Shown here piece by piece: positions 12,874 to 26,800 of a stretch of 64,000 nt of DNA. Made by a program: the position numbers and the translations under genes. Source of the stretch: Rostratula benghalensis (lineage: Eukaryota; Chordata; Aves; Charadriiformes; Rostratulidae); contig VXAI01000049.1 in NCBI GenBank assembly GCA_013399305.1, forward strand, positions 3,861,450-3,925,449. Reading direction: 5' to 3'. Numbering within the stretch: the first letter of the stretch is position 1; every line of letters starts with the position of its first letter. The notes beneath the pieces were generated by a model that was given only the letters and a program-made list of their open reading frames with translations, did not search any database and was not told the DNA's origin.

Positions 12874-13749
12874 AAAGTATTTTTGTACTTCAGCTTGGTA
12901 CTGCTACTGTGGTCTCAGTCTGTTTCTCCTGTTCTTTGATTATTCATTCCTGCATTCATAAAACATGTATTTGAGGAAGATACACTTTCAAATAAGCTGC
13001 TATGACCAGTGCTTTTTCCTCCTTTATCAAAGCACAATCAAAATTCATACAAATTCACCAGAAATGCAGGATTCACTTTGAGTTTTCTTGCACTGAGGTC
13101 ACAGCAGTAAATTGTTTTGACTCATTTGTCCTAACACAATGACATTATTGGGACACATTAGTAAAAATGTTTACAAAATGGCCCTTTGTAAACTAAATGT
13201 GGGGTTTTTTTCTGTATGGATTTTACTGTGGTTCAGGCTTGTGGAGAAAGAGAAAATTGATTTTGAACTTGCCATTTTGAAGTTACTTTTATGAAGGTTT
13301 ACTAGTTTCCCCCCTTCAAAGTTTTATGGACTAAAAGAAAGTTTAACAGCATTTTTGGGTCGCTTCTGAACGTTTATGACTTAAGATACATCCCTTTTCA
13401 CATGGCTGTCATATTTTAATAAAAATTTCCATTAAAAAGAGTGGCCATTAAAAATAGAAATATGTTGTCAGCTCTTATTTCCAACGTCTGCTGAAAGTAA
13501 TTTCAGAGTTTTTCTCCAAAGTTCTTTCATTCTGCACAGCTGCATAATTAGACACTGTACATTTCTGCCAGAGGTGGTAGTGAATCCTCCTGCATGAAAG
13601 GTCCAAGAATGTTAAGAACAGATCTCACAAATTACTACTCTGATAAGTAAAGCTGAAGAATCACAAAGACAATGTCCACTGAAACCACTGGCATATTCAA
13701 AGAGATTTGAAAAAAAAGTTTTCCTGACCTACCCTGATGTATTATTCAT

Positions 13750-13841
13750 TTTTTTTTTTTTAAGGAAAAAATGGAGCATCTATTATCTTTCTCCTCATAT
13801 CCTTTTTTTTTTTTTAATTTTTTTTTAATTTTTTTTTTTAC
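13750..13841. repeat. T-rich low-complexity tracts
   Basis: Long T runs at about 13750-13761 and 13803-13841, the second broken only by AA pairs. On the minus strand they are A-rich. I see no recognisable retroposed body next to them. Confidence 0.85.
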
Positions 13842-15377
13842 TTTCTGCATGGTGGAATCTTAAAGGTTTTCCATTTGCTGTCTGAATATTGAGGTTAGAC
13901 ACAATACAAGTGCATGATCCAGCAGTGAGCATTGATGGCCATTTGATGGTTTGAGAGATTTTTGCCCAAAATGAAGGCCTGGTCTTGTGTTTGTACTTCA
14001 AACTTAGAAGGTAATCAGCCTTACAAAATTCATTAAAAAAACCCAATCTGCACTAAAATAGAATTAAATAGTGATCCATGGTAAGTGATCCCTTGTGACC
14101 CCATGACCCCGACGTGATTGTATGATTTCCATTGGTTTACAGTCACAACTAAACAGGGAATGTCAGGGAATAAACAGTGGTAGCTGCAAGGTGCTACAGG
14201 ACAGAATACAGTTCACTTCAGCTGCTTAAACTCTCAAAGATAAAGACAAGATTCTTGTATTAATAGATGGGTGCTGAGTATTGCGTTCACAGTACTGTTT
14301 ATTTTCACTGAAGGACTCCTGAGATTTAAGCCTGCTAAGTTTTCTTTTTTATTTGTTTGGGTTTTCCCTTGTTTATGCCCACAGATTGCTTATTATGTTA
14401 AAGATATTTTGCTAGTCCCTTGCTTTTCAGTTAGTATTTTACAGCTGTTTCTTAATTTCAGTTTTTAAGCCTTCTGTAAGGGTTTATGAGATAATTTTTA
14501 CAGTGGGATTAGGCAGTGATGGAACTACTCTTGCAATGCATGTACATTAGTAGTACTTGATAGTCCCTATGTACTGAATTTTAGGATGCACCATGAATTG
14601 GTCTTAGCACAAACTGAGCTCTTTATTTTTCAATGAAACTAAGCCAGAATAGTTGTTCTGAGAACATACCTGATGTACTCTCTGTGCTAAGAGAATGTTA
14701 ATCCATAGCATCAGACTGCAGCTGATCTGAAGTAGGATCCCCCACTTACGTGGTTGTGTGCTACACCTATAGTGGGGAAACACCAGGTGTCCACTCAATT
14801 TAAGTCTGTGTACGTGTAGCTGTATGCCTTCTCAATGGGTTTCCCTTCAAGCAATAATGTTGGATAAGCCTGAAGTCATGGTTCTGTTCATCTCAGTTGG
14901 AGTTAATTTTCTTGACCTTTAAATCTTTGATTTCATTTCACTTTTGCCATTTGCACTGTCTTCCCCCTTTTACAAATACAGACAGGGCTTCAGAACCTGA
15001 AATTTGATATCATACTGCCTCTTTAAATGGCTCAGAAGAGCTTCATATTGAGACATTATTAGGTCATTTAGAGGAAAGCATGAAATGATCTGAACTAGAA
15101 ATTGTTCCAGTGCCAAATCTCCTGGCTATCCCTACGTAATTTTTACATTTTTATGTTGCAAGTTGTTTCTAAATATGGTCAGAGATAATGTTCTGAGTCC
15201 TTCATTTGTTTTTGTTTTAAAGTCAAGTTAAGTAAAATAAGGCAAACTGAAAAGAAATACTAGGAGGAGAGGAGAAATAATTGAAGCAGTTTTGTTTTGT
15301 TTAAAGAATTCCAGTGGACCTTATTTACCCCTCACGCCCAATTCAGTTGTACATCTCTGTACAAAGCTGGATTTGTG

Positions 15378-15485
15378 AACGTTGAGCAACTTGCTCTGGT
15401 GGAAGGTGTCCCTGCACATAGCAGGGGGATTGGAACTTGATCTTGAGGTTCCTTCCAACTCTAACCACTCTATGATTCTGTGATT
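15378..15485 (+). mobile_element. CR1 3'-end fragment with terminal units
   Basis: This plus-strand piece is the last ~100 bases of a CR1 element. It reads GAGCAACTTGCTCTGGTGGA, then a CAGGGGGATTGGAACTTGAT phrase and CCTTCCAACTCTAACC, and ends CTCTATGATTCTGTGATT, which are the CR1 terminal units. It is strongly 5'-truncated, as most genomic CR1 copies are. Confidence 0.93.
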
Positions 15486-18400
15486 ATCAATTAGGTTTGT
15501 CTTATCCCTGTCTCAGTAATTTCTATTAAATGGCTAGATTTGATGTCATGCTGTCCTGCATCAAAAAGTTTGGCTGAGATTTTGAGTGCTGGGGGGGAAA
15601 TTGAAATTCAATTTGTATGGATTTGTCTGATTCACAGCAGAGTGTTTTGTGGGAAATGTTTTGTAGTCTTCTAACAATTCTATGAGTTCAAAGTAATTTT
15701 TTACTAGGTAGCTCTGAAGCATTCAATACACCATGTTAATGGCTATCAATTTTGCAGTTTCCTGAGCAAACTGATACAGTAGTTTGCCCTTGATACTAAT
15801 GTCAAGCAGGAAGCTCAAATCTCACCGTGAGAGGCAAAACACAGTAGTGCTATGTATATAAATAGCACCAAGCAGTTCTCTTGATTGCAGTTCTGAAATT
15901 TTTGATGAGAAGCATAAATATTTAGTGGTTGCAGAGATAAATATCTGTTACCACAGTTCTACCTTGCAAGTGCAGTGTAATGAAGGTTAAAATGCAGGTA
16001 GGTGTGCGATGTTGTGTTCAGTCTAAAATGGTATCTTGAATGAAGATTTTAAATTCTGAAAGCTCTGGTAAAAGAGGTACCATGAAAAGGGAGTGGGAGA
16101 AGTGATGAGTGTGTGTAATGGACCAGGTCTATATGATAAAATCTGTCCAAGGATTATCAGTCTCTTCATTTTTACTTTCTACTTAGATTTTTCTTTCTTC
16201 TTGCAGGCTTTTCTCACCCCATTTCTCCTTTGCATAACTACTCTTTCTGCATCTCAGTCCAGCCTTCAGTTTCAAGCTCCCCAACTCTCATCTATAAACT
16301 GATTATTTCTACACTCACCAACAGTGATCTCCTTTCAGGCCATTTTTTCCTGTCCTTTTCCATTCCTTTTAAAACACTGCTGTTAATAGTATCTTCCTGA
16401 CTCACTGCTCTGACTGTCACATCCTCATTTAAGTCCCTTATTAAAAATAAACTTCTTGTCCTTGCTTTTCATGATTGCTGCAGCTCTTTTTCTAGTCTGA
16501 TCTGTAATACAAGATGCTCTTTTCCATTTTCATTTTAAAGTTATTAGGGCAAATTGCTTAATTCCTTAATTCTGTCACTAGTTCTTTCACACTCTACAAT
16601 ATTCCTTTTGAGAAGGCCTTCAGCATGTGCTTTCCACGCGTTCTGGTCACAATGAGGCATGTGACAAGGTACATTTTTATCACTGATGGGCTAAAAACTG
16701 TACCTATTTATTATGTAATCTCTGCCACCCATTACCTTGGCAAGCTTTTGATTCATATGGAAATTACGGGACTTTGGTGGCAGTGTTCAATCTTACTCTG
16801 TGTGCTGGAGGCCTGAACTGTGGTTGGGTAGTTGGGTATCCTTACAGTGCTAAATGCAGAAGCAAGTAACATAAATTCTTTTAGCAATAAACTTACTAAT
16901 TATTCTCTTCCCTTGAGTTTCTTATTCATTTTCCTCACTAGAGGAAATTCATTCTAGAAATTTCCATTCTAGAGTCAGGATGATGTAAAAGTGAGAGATT
17001 AATTCTACAAATTCTTGTGTGAGGCGTCATGCCATAGTGATGTAAACCAGTGTAGGGGCCAGTATGGAACAAATACAGTCTCTGATGAGCATCTTATGGG
17101 GAGGAAATAAATATTTTTTTCAAGGATTTTGTCTGGCTAACGAATAATTAATTTTCACGTTGAGAAAATAGCACACAGAGAAAAACTGATTCAGGGGAGA
17201 AGGGGTAGAACAAAATATGTTGAATTGACCAGAAGAGCTGGACAGATGTAGAGGGAAAGAAACTGAAAAGTAATTGGAGAAATGGTGAGGTCAGAGGCAG
17301 GGAACCTCTTGTAAGTGTCCAGCAGACTTGATTTTGCAGAGTGTCTCTCTTCAGTCCTTTAGAAATTCATCCAACTTTGACTACAACTTTGCTGCTCTTG
17401 GTTTTAAGTGAGAAAAGAAAATAAGGCTATTGAACTCCTAAATCTCACTTTGTTAATTATGAAAGGAGTTAAGAGGAAGGAAATGATTTTCTTGTGATTT
17501 CCGGAGGCCAGCCTTATTAAGCCGTAAGTATGAGATTTCCCATGATATGCCTGTTTTAACTGCAATGGACACATTATGTTCTTTTAAACCTCAAGTGTTT
17601 AACCTTATTGTCCACTCCAATGACATAAACACTGGTGAGCTCTACAGAAAGAATGTGTTGGGGGTTTTTGGTGTCTGTGTGTCTGTCTGTCTACCCCCCT
17701 GAATTCCTCAGAGGAACATTTCAACCTTCACCAACTTCTCCACAACAGGGAAAGATCACAGTTCTTCTAGGAGGGACCTTGGCTGCCTTTCCTTACTTCT
17801 TCAGAGTTTGTTTGAAATTGAGTGATGAGAGGTAAGAAACCTCACTGAGCCTTTCTTGTGTATCATTTTTCTCTGTTGCTAAAGCACTCTAGATGGTTGT
17901 ATTTAGTCACCTCTGTAGTTTCAAGGAACTGAACGGGAAGATTGTTGGCAGCACATTGGGTGCAAAAGGACATGTAGCACCAAGAGAGAAGGCTCTCTTC
18001 TTGTGGATGTGGAGTTTTGCTCTGTTTGATGTTTCTTCCTGGTGTCAAACACGGGCTTTTTTACTAAGACATTTGTAGTAACTGTCCCCAGTGGATCCCT
18101 CTGGAGATTTCTTCCATATTTCTCTTCTGTTTGGATTTCATTGTTTGAGGCTCTGATTGGGGCCGTTGAGCCTTGGTTAACTTCATTGGGTCTCACTTAA
18201 AAGATCTTTTGGTTTCTTGCACAAAGTGCAAACTCCAGACCTCTATTTGTTCCTTATACCAATTGTGCACCAGATGCCAAAAATTGGCAAGTTCTGAGCA
18301 TGTCCATGTCAGAGTAGATCTTCAAGATTTTCACACTTTACTGATGTCTCGCTTTCAGCAAACAGCAGCTCCTGTTGTTGAAATTAAAATCAGACATTAT

Positions 18401-19526
18401 TCTTACACTATTTGTAAGAGTGGAAAAAGGGTTTTTTTCAATGAAAACCTAAAAAAAAAATGACAAAGGGAAACCAATCCTTTCTTTTCTTTAATATTTC
18501 ACATACAGAAATCAGTTGCTAATTTCCTAACTGGCAGAAATCTCTATTGTCCTTGGAATGCTAAATAATACTGGTTGATAAAATTTATCTTATGATTCCA
18601 TGTGACCTGATACCTGGAGAATAAACCTCAATATTGCTCACAAGATGATCTCAGATATATATTTTTAATGCATAGATAGGGATTGTTAGCTGCAGTATCA
18701 AACTAAGGATTTGCAGACCTTCAAAACTTTTAAACGCTGTTACGGGTTTTTAATTAAATTTCTTTCTTTTGTTCGGATAAATGACAGTAACTTAATGAAT
18801 TCCCTTACTCTACTATGATTTCTGCCCTTTTTGATTTTAACTAAAAATGACTTGTCTTCATTTCTGCATCAGCAGCCAGGGATCACTTTGATAGTATCTC
18901 CCTCATAACACTTTTCCAATGGGCATTGTAGCTGGAGCACTAACAAGAATAGCAATTTGTTACAGTTTGAGAAATGTCTATAAATCCTTAAGGCCTTGTC
19001 ATATTAGAAGGAATTTCGCTGTATGAATCGGGCAGGAAAGATGCAGAATCAATGATAAAAAATAAATAAGAACCAGTGGGTGGACTAAATTGATATTGAC
19101 AAGCCAACAATACAAGCTATTTCTACCTGATTACATTGACTATAACTCTGTGAGGACTTCGATGCAAACTACCGGTTTGGTCATGTTCTGTTAGTTTTGA
19201 AGTGTATAATCTGTGGATGTCTTGGTTATTAGTTTCTTTTGCGAATGTTCGATGGGGACTTCATGTCCCAGAAGCTATAATTCATGTTTTAGTTGCATAA
19301 CTTTTCAGGATACAGAGGTTCTTTTGTCCAAAACTGGAAGCAAAGAATGTAAATAAAATCATGCTACAATTGTAACGTATTTAATGTCAATTATAAAAAG
19401 AGCCCCAACCCAAAAACCAGCAACATGTGGTTTCACACATAACAAGTAGATCTTTTTCTTGTTTTTATTTAAGAGAAAAGGCTGCCAAGGAAGGAGTCCA
19501 AGGGAGGAACACGGGAAGAAAAATAA
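15486..19526. other. Unique non-coding DNA, no gene seen
   Basis: About 4 kb with no recognisable exon, RNA gene or dispersed repeat. A few open frames of 60-100 codons occur on both strands (for example 18173-18463, plus) but none gives a familiar domain or is flanked by convincing splice sites. Confidence 0.55.
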
Positions 19527-19914
19527 TAATAGAATTATAGAATTGTTAGAGTTGAAAGGGACCTTAGAGGTTATCAAGTTCCAACCCCCCTGCCATGGCC
19601 AGGGACACCTCCCACCAGAGCAGGTTGCTCCAAAGCCCCATCCAGCCTGGTCTTGAACCCCTCCAAGGATGGGTCAGCCACAGCTTCTCTGGGAAACCTG
19701 TTCCAGCACCTCACCACGCTCACAGGAAGGGATTTCTTTCTGGTATCTAATCTACATCTCCCCTCTTTGAATTTAAAGCTATTACCCCTTGTCCTGTCAC
19801 TACACAAAGAGTCCCTCTCCAGCTCTCCTGGAGCTCCCTCCAGATACTGGAATGCTTCTATAAGGTCTCCCCGGAGCCTTCTCCTCTTCAGGCTGAAGAA
19901 CCCCAGGTCTCAGG
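19527..19914 (-). mobile_element. CR1 3'-end copy, 5'-truncated
   Basis: The 3' end is on the left: plus-strand AGAATTATAGAATTGTTAGAG is the reverse of the terminal units, followed by the well-known reversed CR1 phrases CCTGCCATGGCCAGGGACAC and CAAAGCCCCATCCAGCCTGG. The minus strand encodes the end of ORF2, with DRTRGN, CWNRFPREAV and KTRLDGAL visible and an open frame at 19574-19807. It is truncated near 19914, within the region encoding the GDLI motif of ORF2. Decay is light compared with the other copies, so it is probably one of the younger insertions here. Confidence 0.96.
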
Positions 19915-22900
19915 AGAAGTGTATATATTTTACTAGGTGCTATTAAATATAAATTTTTACATGCTCCCATGATTTCATTAGAGCTGGTTAATACTGGTAT
20001 AACTTTGTGAGCTTTGGCTTGTTATTTCCTTGTTGGAAGGCACAGGACTAATCCAGTGGGAACTAGATTTTGTTAATAAGGAAATTCTTAGAGCTTTGCA
20101 TTCTTAATTGGGAATACACCTGCCACAGAAGCAATGGGATATACGGTATTCGTTGAGAATTTGGGAAATGTATTCTGATCAGTGCTCTTTGCTGATGGTA
20201 TGTGCTCCCAGTGGACAAAATCACCAAAGGTAATGTCTCAGGGCCTTTGGTAACTCCAATTCCTACTGGTAGTTCCTTCAATTTTGTCAGAGAAAATGAA
20301 AGAGGTAGAGTTTTACAGCATTCTTAAACAGCTTGAAAAATTTGCTCTGAATTTAAATTAGAATTAAACGATCATGGAAAATTCTATCAAGCTTGCATAA
20401 ATTGAATTTTTGTGCAAAGCAATAAAGTCACATAACCTTCCAGTGGGATTTCGGGGAATAGGCAGAGGATATGCATCTGCAGTCTTCTTTATGACATCAT
20501 GAAGGAAGGATGATTTCATATTTCTGATGCATTTTTCTCTTGCAAGTGTTTCTCTCAGGGCTGTTTCTACAGAACTGCATATCCTCTAGTTCTTAGTGAA
20601 GATAAACAGAAAAGTAAAACAGAACTCATCTCTGTAACAGCTGTGCAATAACCAGAATAAATCATGGCTTTATACAAATGTGGTGACAGTCCTTTTGACA
20701 TTTACTTGTAGGAAAAGATTCTCTGTTGTTGTTTGTTTTGCACTAAAAAATAGAAAAGTCATTTTGTGAGCTAAGAACAACATAAATCACAATATCTCTA
20801 AGAAAGCAGGGTCCTCTGTTAACATCTTGCACTGGGGGCTCAAGTAATGGTATGAAGTCTTTTCTTGGCGGAAGAGATCCTCTCCTTCTCAATATTCTCC
20901 TGTACCTTACTACCAAGACAAGTGATTCTGCATGTGCCTGCTGCCTTTATTCAGATTGTTGGCTGTTTGCTGATATAATTTACATTTGCTTATTTATACA
21001 GAGTAGAACATTTGCTTTTTCCCTTTCTATGGTCAGTACATGTGCATCAAATAAGGACTGTCTTGATCATCTCCGGAGCGGTAACAACCCCAATTGACAG
21101 CTCAGTATGTAACTGAGAAAGGTGATGTTTTTCCTCTGTTTCAGTAAACTGATTGCACATGGTAATAATACTATTGTTTCTGCCATTAAAATAGCTTTTA
21201 CTGATTAAAAAGCTGTATCATAGCACAGTTTTTATGAATTACTTCAGTATTTTTCATGATAGTAGAGCTTTCCAAGTAGGTGTTTCCATCTATAAAGATT
21301 AGAGGTACAAGGAACTTACTGGAGGAGCAAGTAGAAAGGAGTTGCCTGACCTAATGCACCTTCTCTGCATCTTACTTGGATGCACCAAAGGTGTCCAGCT
21401 GGCCTGCGACCTGTTGAAAGGTATAGCTGTGGTAGTACACAGTGTAGTCAGTGTGGACTCTTACAGTCTTCTCAGGTGTGCTAGATTTGGGTGTAGCTTT
21501 GGTCCATGCATGAGCCTGTGCTTAATCTTCAATGTCCCTTAACTCAAGCCTGAATGAAAGAATTTTCCTGTCGAAAGAAAGAGATTCCGGAATGAGCAGC
21601 TACTTGAAGTAGTGTGGGCAGGGAAAAAAAGGTAAGTGGTCTTAAAACAGATCTGGATCTGTTCAGGAAAAAGATTATATGATGTGGTTGTCTGTGGTAG
21701 GGAACTAGAATTAGTGACTGGATCCTTCTCTTCTCAGTGTTCATTAAGGAAATTTAATCTGCACTAAGCATAAGAAATTAGTGTCAAATAAGTTTGGGGC
21801 TATTGGAGTAGCATGATGGGCTCAGCTTTGCAAACAGTTATCTAGAAATTTGTTACTGGGACTTCTTTTTTCATGCAAAGCATCTGTTGAGTGACCCTTA
21901 AGCAGTCTTTTTTTTTTTTTAAATAATTCCTCCAAACATACTGATATTGCTTTAATAGAATGTCTTAATTCTTCCAGGTGAAGTATGTGTGCCGACTAAC
22001 TTCTTGGTCCTTTTGGTCACATGAGGAAAAAGGCGTGTTAAAGGATGTGGGTTTATGCGTATAGTAAAAATGTTGATCCATGTCTTACTCAATAGTTGCT
22101 GCCCAAAGGGATTGATGGTTTTAAAGGAGATAGAACCAAGTTCTTAGAAGAGCACAGTTGAGAGGGTGTGAGGGAACAGGGGAGATTCTGTTTGTGTAGA
22201 AGAAAAAACATGTTCACACAGAAACTAGTAGGCACTGGGAAAGGATTATGTGTGCTTTGTACTCCAAGTACCTCCATAATTTTCTTTCAGCTGTGTCAGA
22301 ATAATTTCCATGGGGGCAATACAAGCAGGTAAACAGTTGGCTATTTGAGCCCAAAGGCATTATCACGGGCTTCACTCAACAGCAGTCATGCAACCTCTGC
22401 AAATACTTTTGTTTGCGTTCTTCACTGCTGTAGTTCACAGGTGGAGGAGTTCAGTGGTGTTCTCATTTCTGTTCTGTTCAGATGGCTCACCTCTAAGAGC
22501 TATACTGGCTAAAATAAAATAGTGCCTTAGTCCACCACTATTGTGTCCATGCCATTGGTGAAAGTAAGTTAACAGATGGTTTTCTAATTCACATCAATGA
22601 AATTCAGAGTTGAAGAATGTGGAAGAATTCATGAAGAAAATTATTTCTAAATGTACAAACTCAATAGCAAGCTTTAGACATGCTATTACCATGCAGAAAA
22701 GAGATGTTGGAGCTTATAATACAAATTGTTTGGTGTTTTTTTTTAGTAAGTCTGGTTAGTGGTAAGTAGTATTTGAACCCAAATATAACATTAGGAGCTA
22801 CTAGGAAAAGAGAACAAAACAGAAAATGTTTTTGTGATGTTAGAAATGCATGTTGCACTTTCTTTTTGAATTTCAGGTACGCTTCTTGCCCTCAACTGAA

Positions 22901-22924
22901 AAATATTTAATTGAATTAGCAATG
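19915..22924. other. Unique non-coding DNA, no gene seen
   Basis: No gene or dispersed repeat was recognised in about 3 kb. A T11 tract lies near 21910-21920. Open frames are short and unfamiliar. Confidence 0.55.
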
Positions 22925-23330
22925 TGTAGAGCAAAGCAACAAGAATGTGCAAGGTAATAGATGGGTTTCCATATGAGATGTGGTTAAAACATTTTGGAAA
23001 CAAAATGGCATAGACAGATATGAAAAAGATCAGAGATATCATGAGTAATATAGGGAAGGTGGAAAGGGAATGATTGTTCCCTGTCTCTTCTAATGTGTCA
23101 ACTGGTGGCATCAAAAGGAAATTACCAGGAGCGTGATCAAGAGAAATAAAAGGAGTACTTCTTCACACAGCATGTAACTGAGCTGTAGAACTAACTGCAA
23201 CCGGGTATTATGGCTCCATGAAGGACACTTAAACATAGAGATACAATTTCTGGCTCGGCCTTGAAGCTCTTGAACTATGAATCACTGGAGAATGGCAAGA
23301 GTGTGTATAAGACAGATGGTAGGGAGTAGA
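22925..23330 (+). mobile_element. Ancient, diverged CR1 3' region
   Basis: The plus strand follows the order of the old amniote CR1 type shared by turtles, crocodilians and birds, although many bases have changed. Landmarks in order are GAGCAAAGCAACAAGAATG (end of the QRRATKM region), TGGGTTTCCATATGAGATG, AAGATCAGAGATATCATGAG, GAATGATTGTTCCCTGTCTC, GAGAAATAAAAGGAGTACTT, CTTCACACAGCATGTAACTG, and a CTTGAACTATGAATCACTGG phrase near 23270. The coding frame is destroyed. The 3' limit is uncertain and the copy may run further right. Confidence 0.78.
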
Positions 23331-23820
23331 AAGGAATGAGAAGATCATGGGGTCATCAGAAATTTGGATGGGGAAAAATAACTGTAAGCACAACCTTGGA
23401 TGCCCTTTGATATTAAATTAGACCAGCTGAGATGTATCTCTGCCTGATGCCCTTCTTGTTACTTCTTTTCCCAAATGTTGGGAAGTGCTGAAAAATGGAG
23501 AAGGTATTGTGTAAGTGCTGGTCTCTTTATGTGCTACTTAGCATGTGGTCACTCCCGAACAGCTCTGGGAAAGGGGTAGTTCTGTTCAGTTTCTGTTTTA
23601 GTGTGTCCCACTCAAATGCAGTAGAGCACGTTTGGGGACTTTGCAAATGCTGCAGGAACTAGAATGTCTAGATAATTCCATGTAGTTTTTCCTTAACAAT
23701 TGCCAATGTAGCAGCACCGGCTGTATTACTTAATTTTACAATATTTGCTTATAATTTTAAGCACGAATATTTTTTGCTGTGGTTTCACAACTATCCCAGT
23801 TAAGTGCATTCTAAAGTTTC

Positions 23821-23858
23821 TCTCTCTCTTTTTTTTTTTTTTTTTTTTTAAAAAAAAA
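23821..23858. repeat. (TC)4 T21 A9 low-complexity tract
   Basis: Four TC units run into 21 T and then nine A. T followed by A gives a self-complementary stretch of nine base pairs. It is likely unstable in length. Confidence 0.9.
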
Positions 23859-26800
23859 GGGAAAATCAGGAAGTATCATTGCAATGGAATCTTTTATTGC
23901 TATAAAAAAAATTGCTGTAAATTCAATGATAATAGTTATTTTTAAAATTTTCCCTGTAATAATACCAGTGCTCAGTCCAAAGACAAGTATGTATCTTGGC
24001 CCAAGATAAAGCAAGAGGCAATGTGTGTGTGGCCAGAGGGTTTCATTGGCTTGCAGTGAAGCAGGTGTTGCTTCATGCATCTGTGTCAGTGTGTGGGTTC
24101 TGACCAGGAACTCTGTCATCTCCAGTTACTGGATGCTTTGGTTTACACCATGGAGCAAGGAAGTCTTGGAGCACACAAACTGGGTTCCCTTTTGGACTGC
24201 AAATGGTGACATTAGATGTGCTTCAAGAGGGAACTGATGGGGTCCATGTCCAATAAATAAGAGTAAACCAGTGACAAAGGGGACCAAACTAAAGATAGAC
24301 CAGAATAAACCAAACCAATGCAGACAGCATGGATTGAGGTCCATTATACGGGTCTGCTCATACTGGTCCTTGCTGCTTGCTAATACCAGCATAATGTATG
24401 TCTCTTAGTAAAGCAGAACCAGAAAAGAAAAACGGAAGAAAACAAGCACAACCTGGAAAAATATTTGGCATGTAGCTTGTCGAAAAGGTTGAAAACATTT
24501 GTCTGAGAAGTGCTGATCTGAGAGAAACTTGGAATATATCTTAAACAGACAGGTATTTAAATCCTGTAAATGAATTATTTTGCATTTCCTACATTATCTG
24601 CTGCCTCATTCAATTTTATATGCTGATGCCTTTGTTGCATTGTGTGGTTGTCCTTAGTGCTGAATTTTTTTAAATAATTACCTCTCTATTAATTACTATT
24701 CTGTAGCCTCAGATAAAAACATCTCCAAGAAGTGCCGGGCTCCATTTTTGGAATAGCAACACATTATGAATTTGGGTTAGGATACTAAACATGACTGCCT
24801 TTGAGCTCAGCAGGGGGCAGACCGTATTGCCTACTATGCCAACAGCTTTTTATCGAGAGGATTTTTGCTGAGTTCCTACTCTGGTCTTGTTGGCTTTTAT
24901 ATACACTTTTTTTTTTTTCCCCAAGTAAATTATTTATACCTTTTTAGGTAAATAATAGAGCATTTTCAATAATAATAAAAATAAGTTAGAAATGTTTAGA
25001 TGGGAGTGTGTTTGATGTGTTTAATAAGCTAAAGAAAACAAAAGGCATCTTGAGTAGCAAGTTACATAGGCTTTGCTGAAAAGCTGTGATGGGCTTTGCA
25101 AGTGGAAGAATCTGTTGACTCATTGCAGTGGATCAACGTAACCTTTCCTTGAGACCACAGGTTTCAGAGAGGTGACATGTCTGATTCAATCTGAGTGGTA
25201 TATGGGCCTTCAAAACAGCAGGAGTATGTTCGCTGTGTACATTTCCTTCCTTATGCTGCAGCCAGGAGGGTGCCCCGTTTGTTATTACGTGTGCAGGTCA
25301 TTTGAGAAAGCAGCAGTCTCACCCCAAAGCGTGTGTTCCCCACGCTGGACGGAAAGCGGGATGGTGCTAGTTTAAGAATTCCTGTAGAGACGTTAGAAAG
25401 ACGTTTGTGTCACTGATACTAATGCTGGTTACGGTTTTTACAGATTTTGCCGGTGCTTAATAACATCACACGTTTTGTTAGTGTCAGGTTTTCTAATCCT
25501 GTATTTTCAGTGCACTGGAAGTTACAGATAAAACTGAGCAGTAGCAAGCGGACAGAAACAGCAGCAACTCAAACAGAAAGAATGAAGGGATTAGTCAGTG
25601 TCTGACTAGTCTGTGCTTGGAGAGGGAGAGTAATCAACCCAGATGTCAACATTTATTAATGCTGTTCACATCAAAGGCTGCCAGATGAGAACTGCATGAG
25701 AGTCCCTGGCTTCAAAAAAGAAATATTGATTGAAATAAACTGCACTTTGAGTTTCAGCATCCTCACTCAATAATATATAGCATCATATTCTGTAACAAAG
25801 CCACTAAAGGCTGGCAAACTCGGTAAAGTACTTACAGAAATGTCAAATCATGATCTTTGCTTGGTGAACACTTGTCTGTCTCATTCCTTCTATTTAGTGT
25901 TAGAATTAAGGGGATAGCAGCTGCAAATGCAAAAGCTACGAGAATCCCAAATTGCGAGCCAGGCACACGTACAAACTACTTCCGTGCTGCTGCGTGGGTG
26001 CTACAATGCATCTGTTATCACGTGTAAGCTTTAGTGGAACTCTATGGTTCAGTAAAAGTATGGAATTGCCATAAACCAGCGTGAGATAAAAAGCAAATTT
26101 TTAAACATTGGAAAAATCTTAAATGTGTGGGTTTTAAAATGAAGTGATAAAAGACATTTTAAAATAAAATAGTTGACTAGGGGTTGATAATGTGATTGCA
26201 TCTTTGTCAGGGCTTTAGTGATGAAATTGCATGGACAACTGAGCGAGACCACTGCCTGAGGGAGCAGACACTTGGGTATAAGAGTGTAGAAGTTCTGTAA
26301 AAGCAGCAGGCTTTCAGACCCGTGGCTGGAACACTTACATTGCTTGCCTTCATTAACTGGTACGTTGCGCAGCCTTGCCTTTTTCTTTCTTTATCATTTC
26401 CGGTTTGCCCCTTGCGGTCAGGCTGTTACAACCATGTCTGATTTGCCAACTGGAAGGGGCTGTTGTTCTTTCCTAGAGCCTCAAATGTAGTGAGGATAAA
26501 TTTAAGTACTAGCATTGCAAAGAGTGGTAATGACTTGAAAAACATTATGACCAGCATTAAAACATTACAAAGTTTGATTCTTGATTATTTTCTTTGTGTT
26601 GAGTTAAAGGAATAAAACTGTCAAGTTTTTTCTCTGGCTCCATTACTGTAAAAACTAAGTGCCTCACATCTTTCCTGTGTGATTAAGAGACACAGTTCTC
26701 TCCTATATACACACACAATAGCGAGTCAGTTACTTGCCAGAGATAAAGGTCTGTGTGGCAGAACAAGAACTTGGATTTTTGTGTCTGGCATTTGTCGTTA

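Larger units (their letters stand above)
11283..15377. other. Unique AT-rich non-coding DNA with T-rich tracts
   Basis: No gene was seen in about 4.1 kb. It holds an ATT-type microsatellite at 12424-12446, T-rich tracts at 12726-12747 and 13750-13841, and a short direct duplication at 12832-12873. Stop codons are frequent in all frames. Confidence 0.6.
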
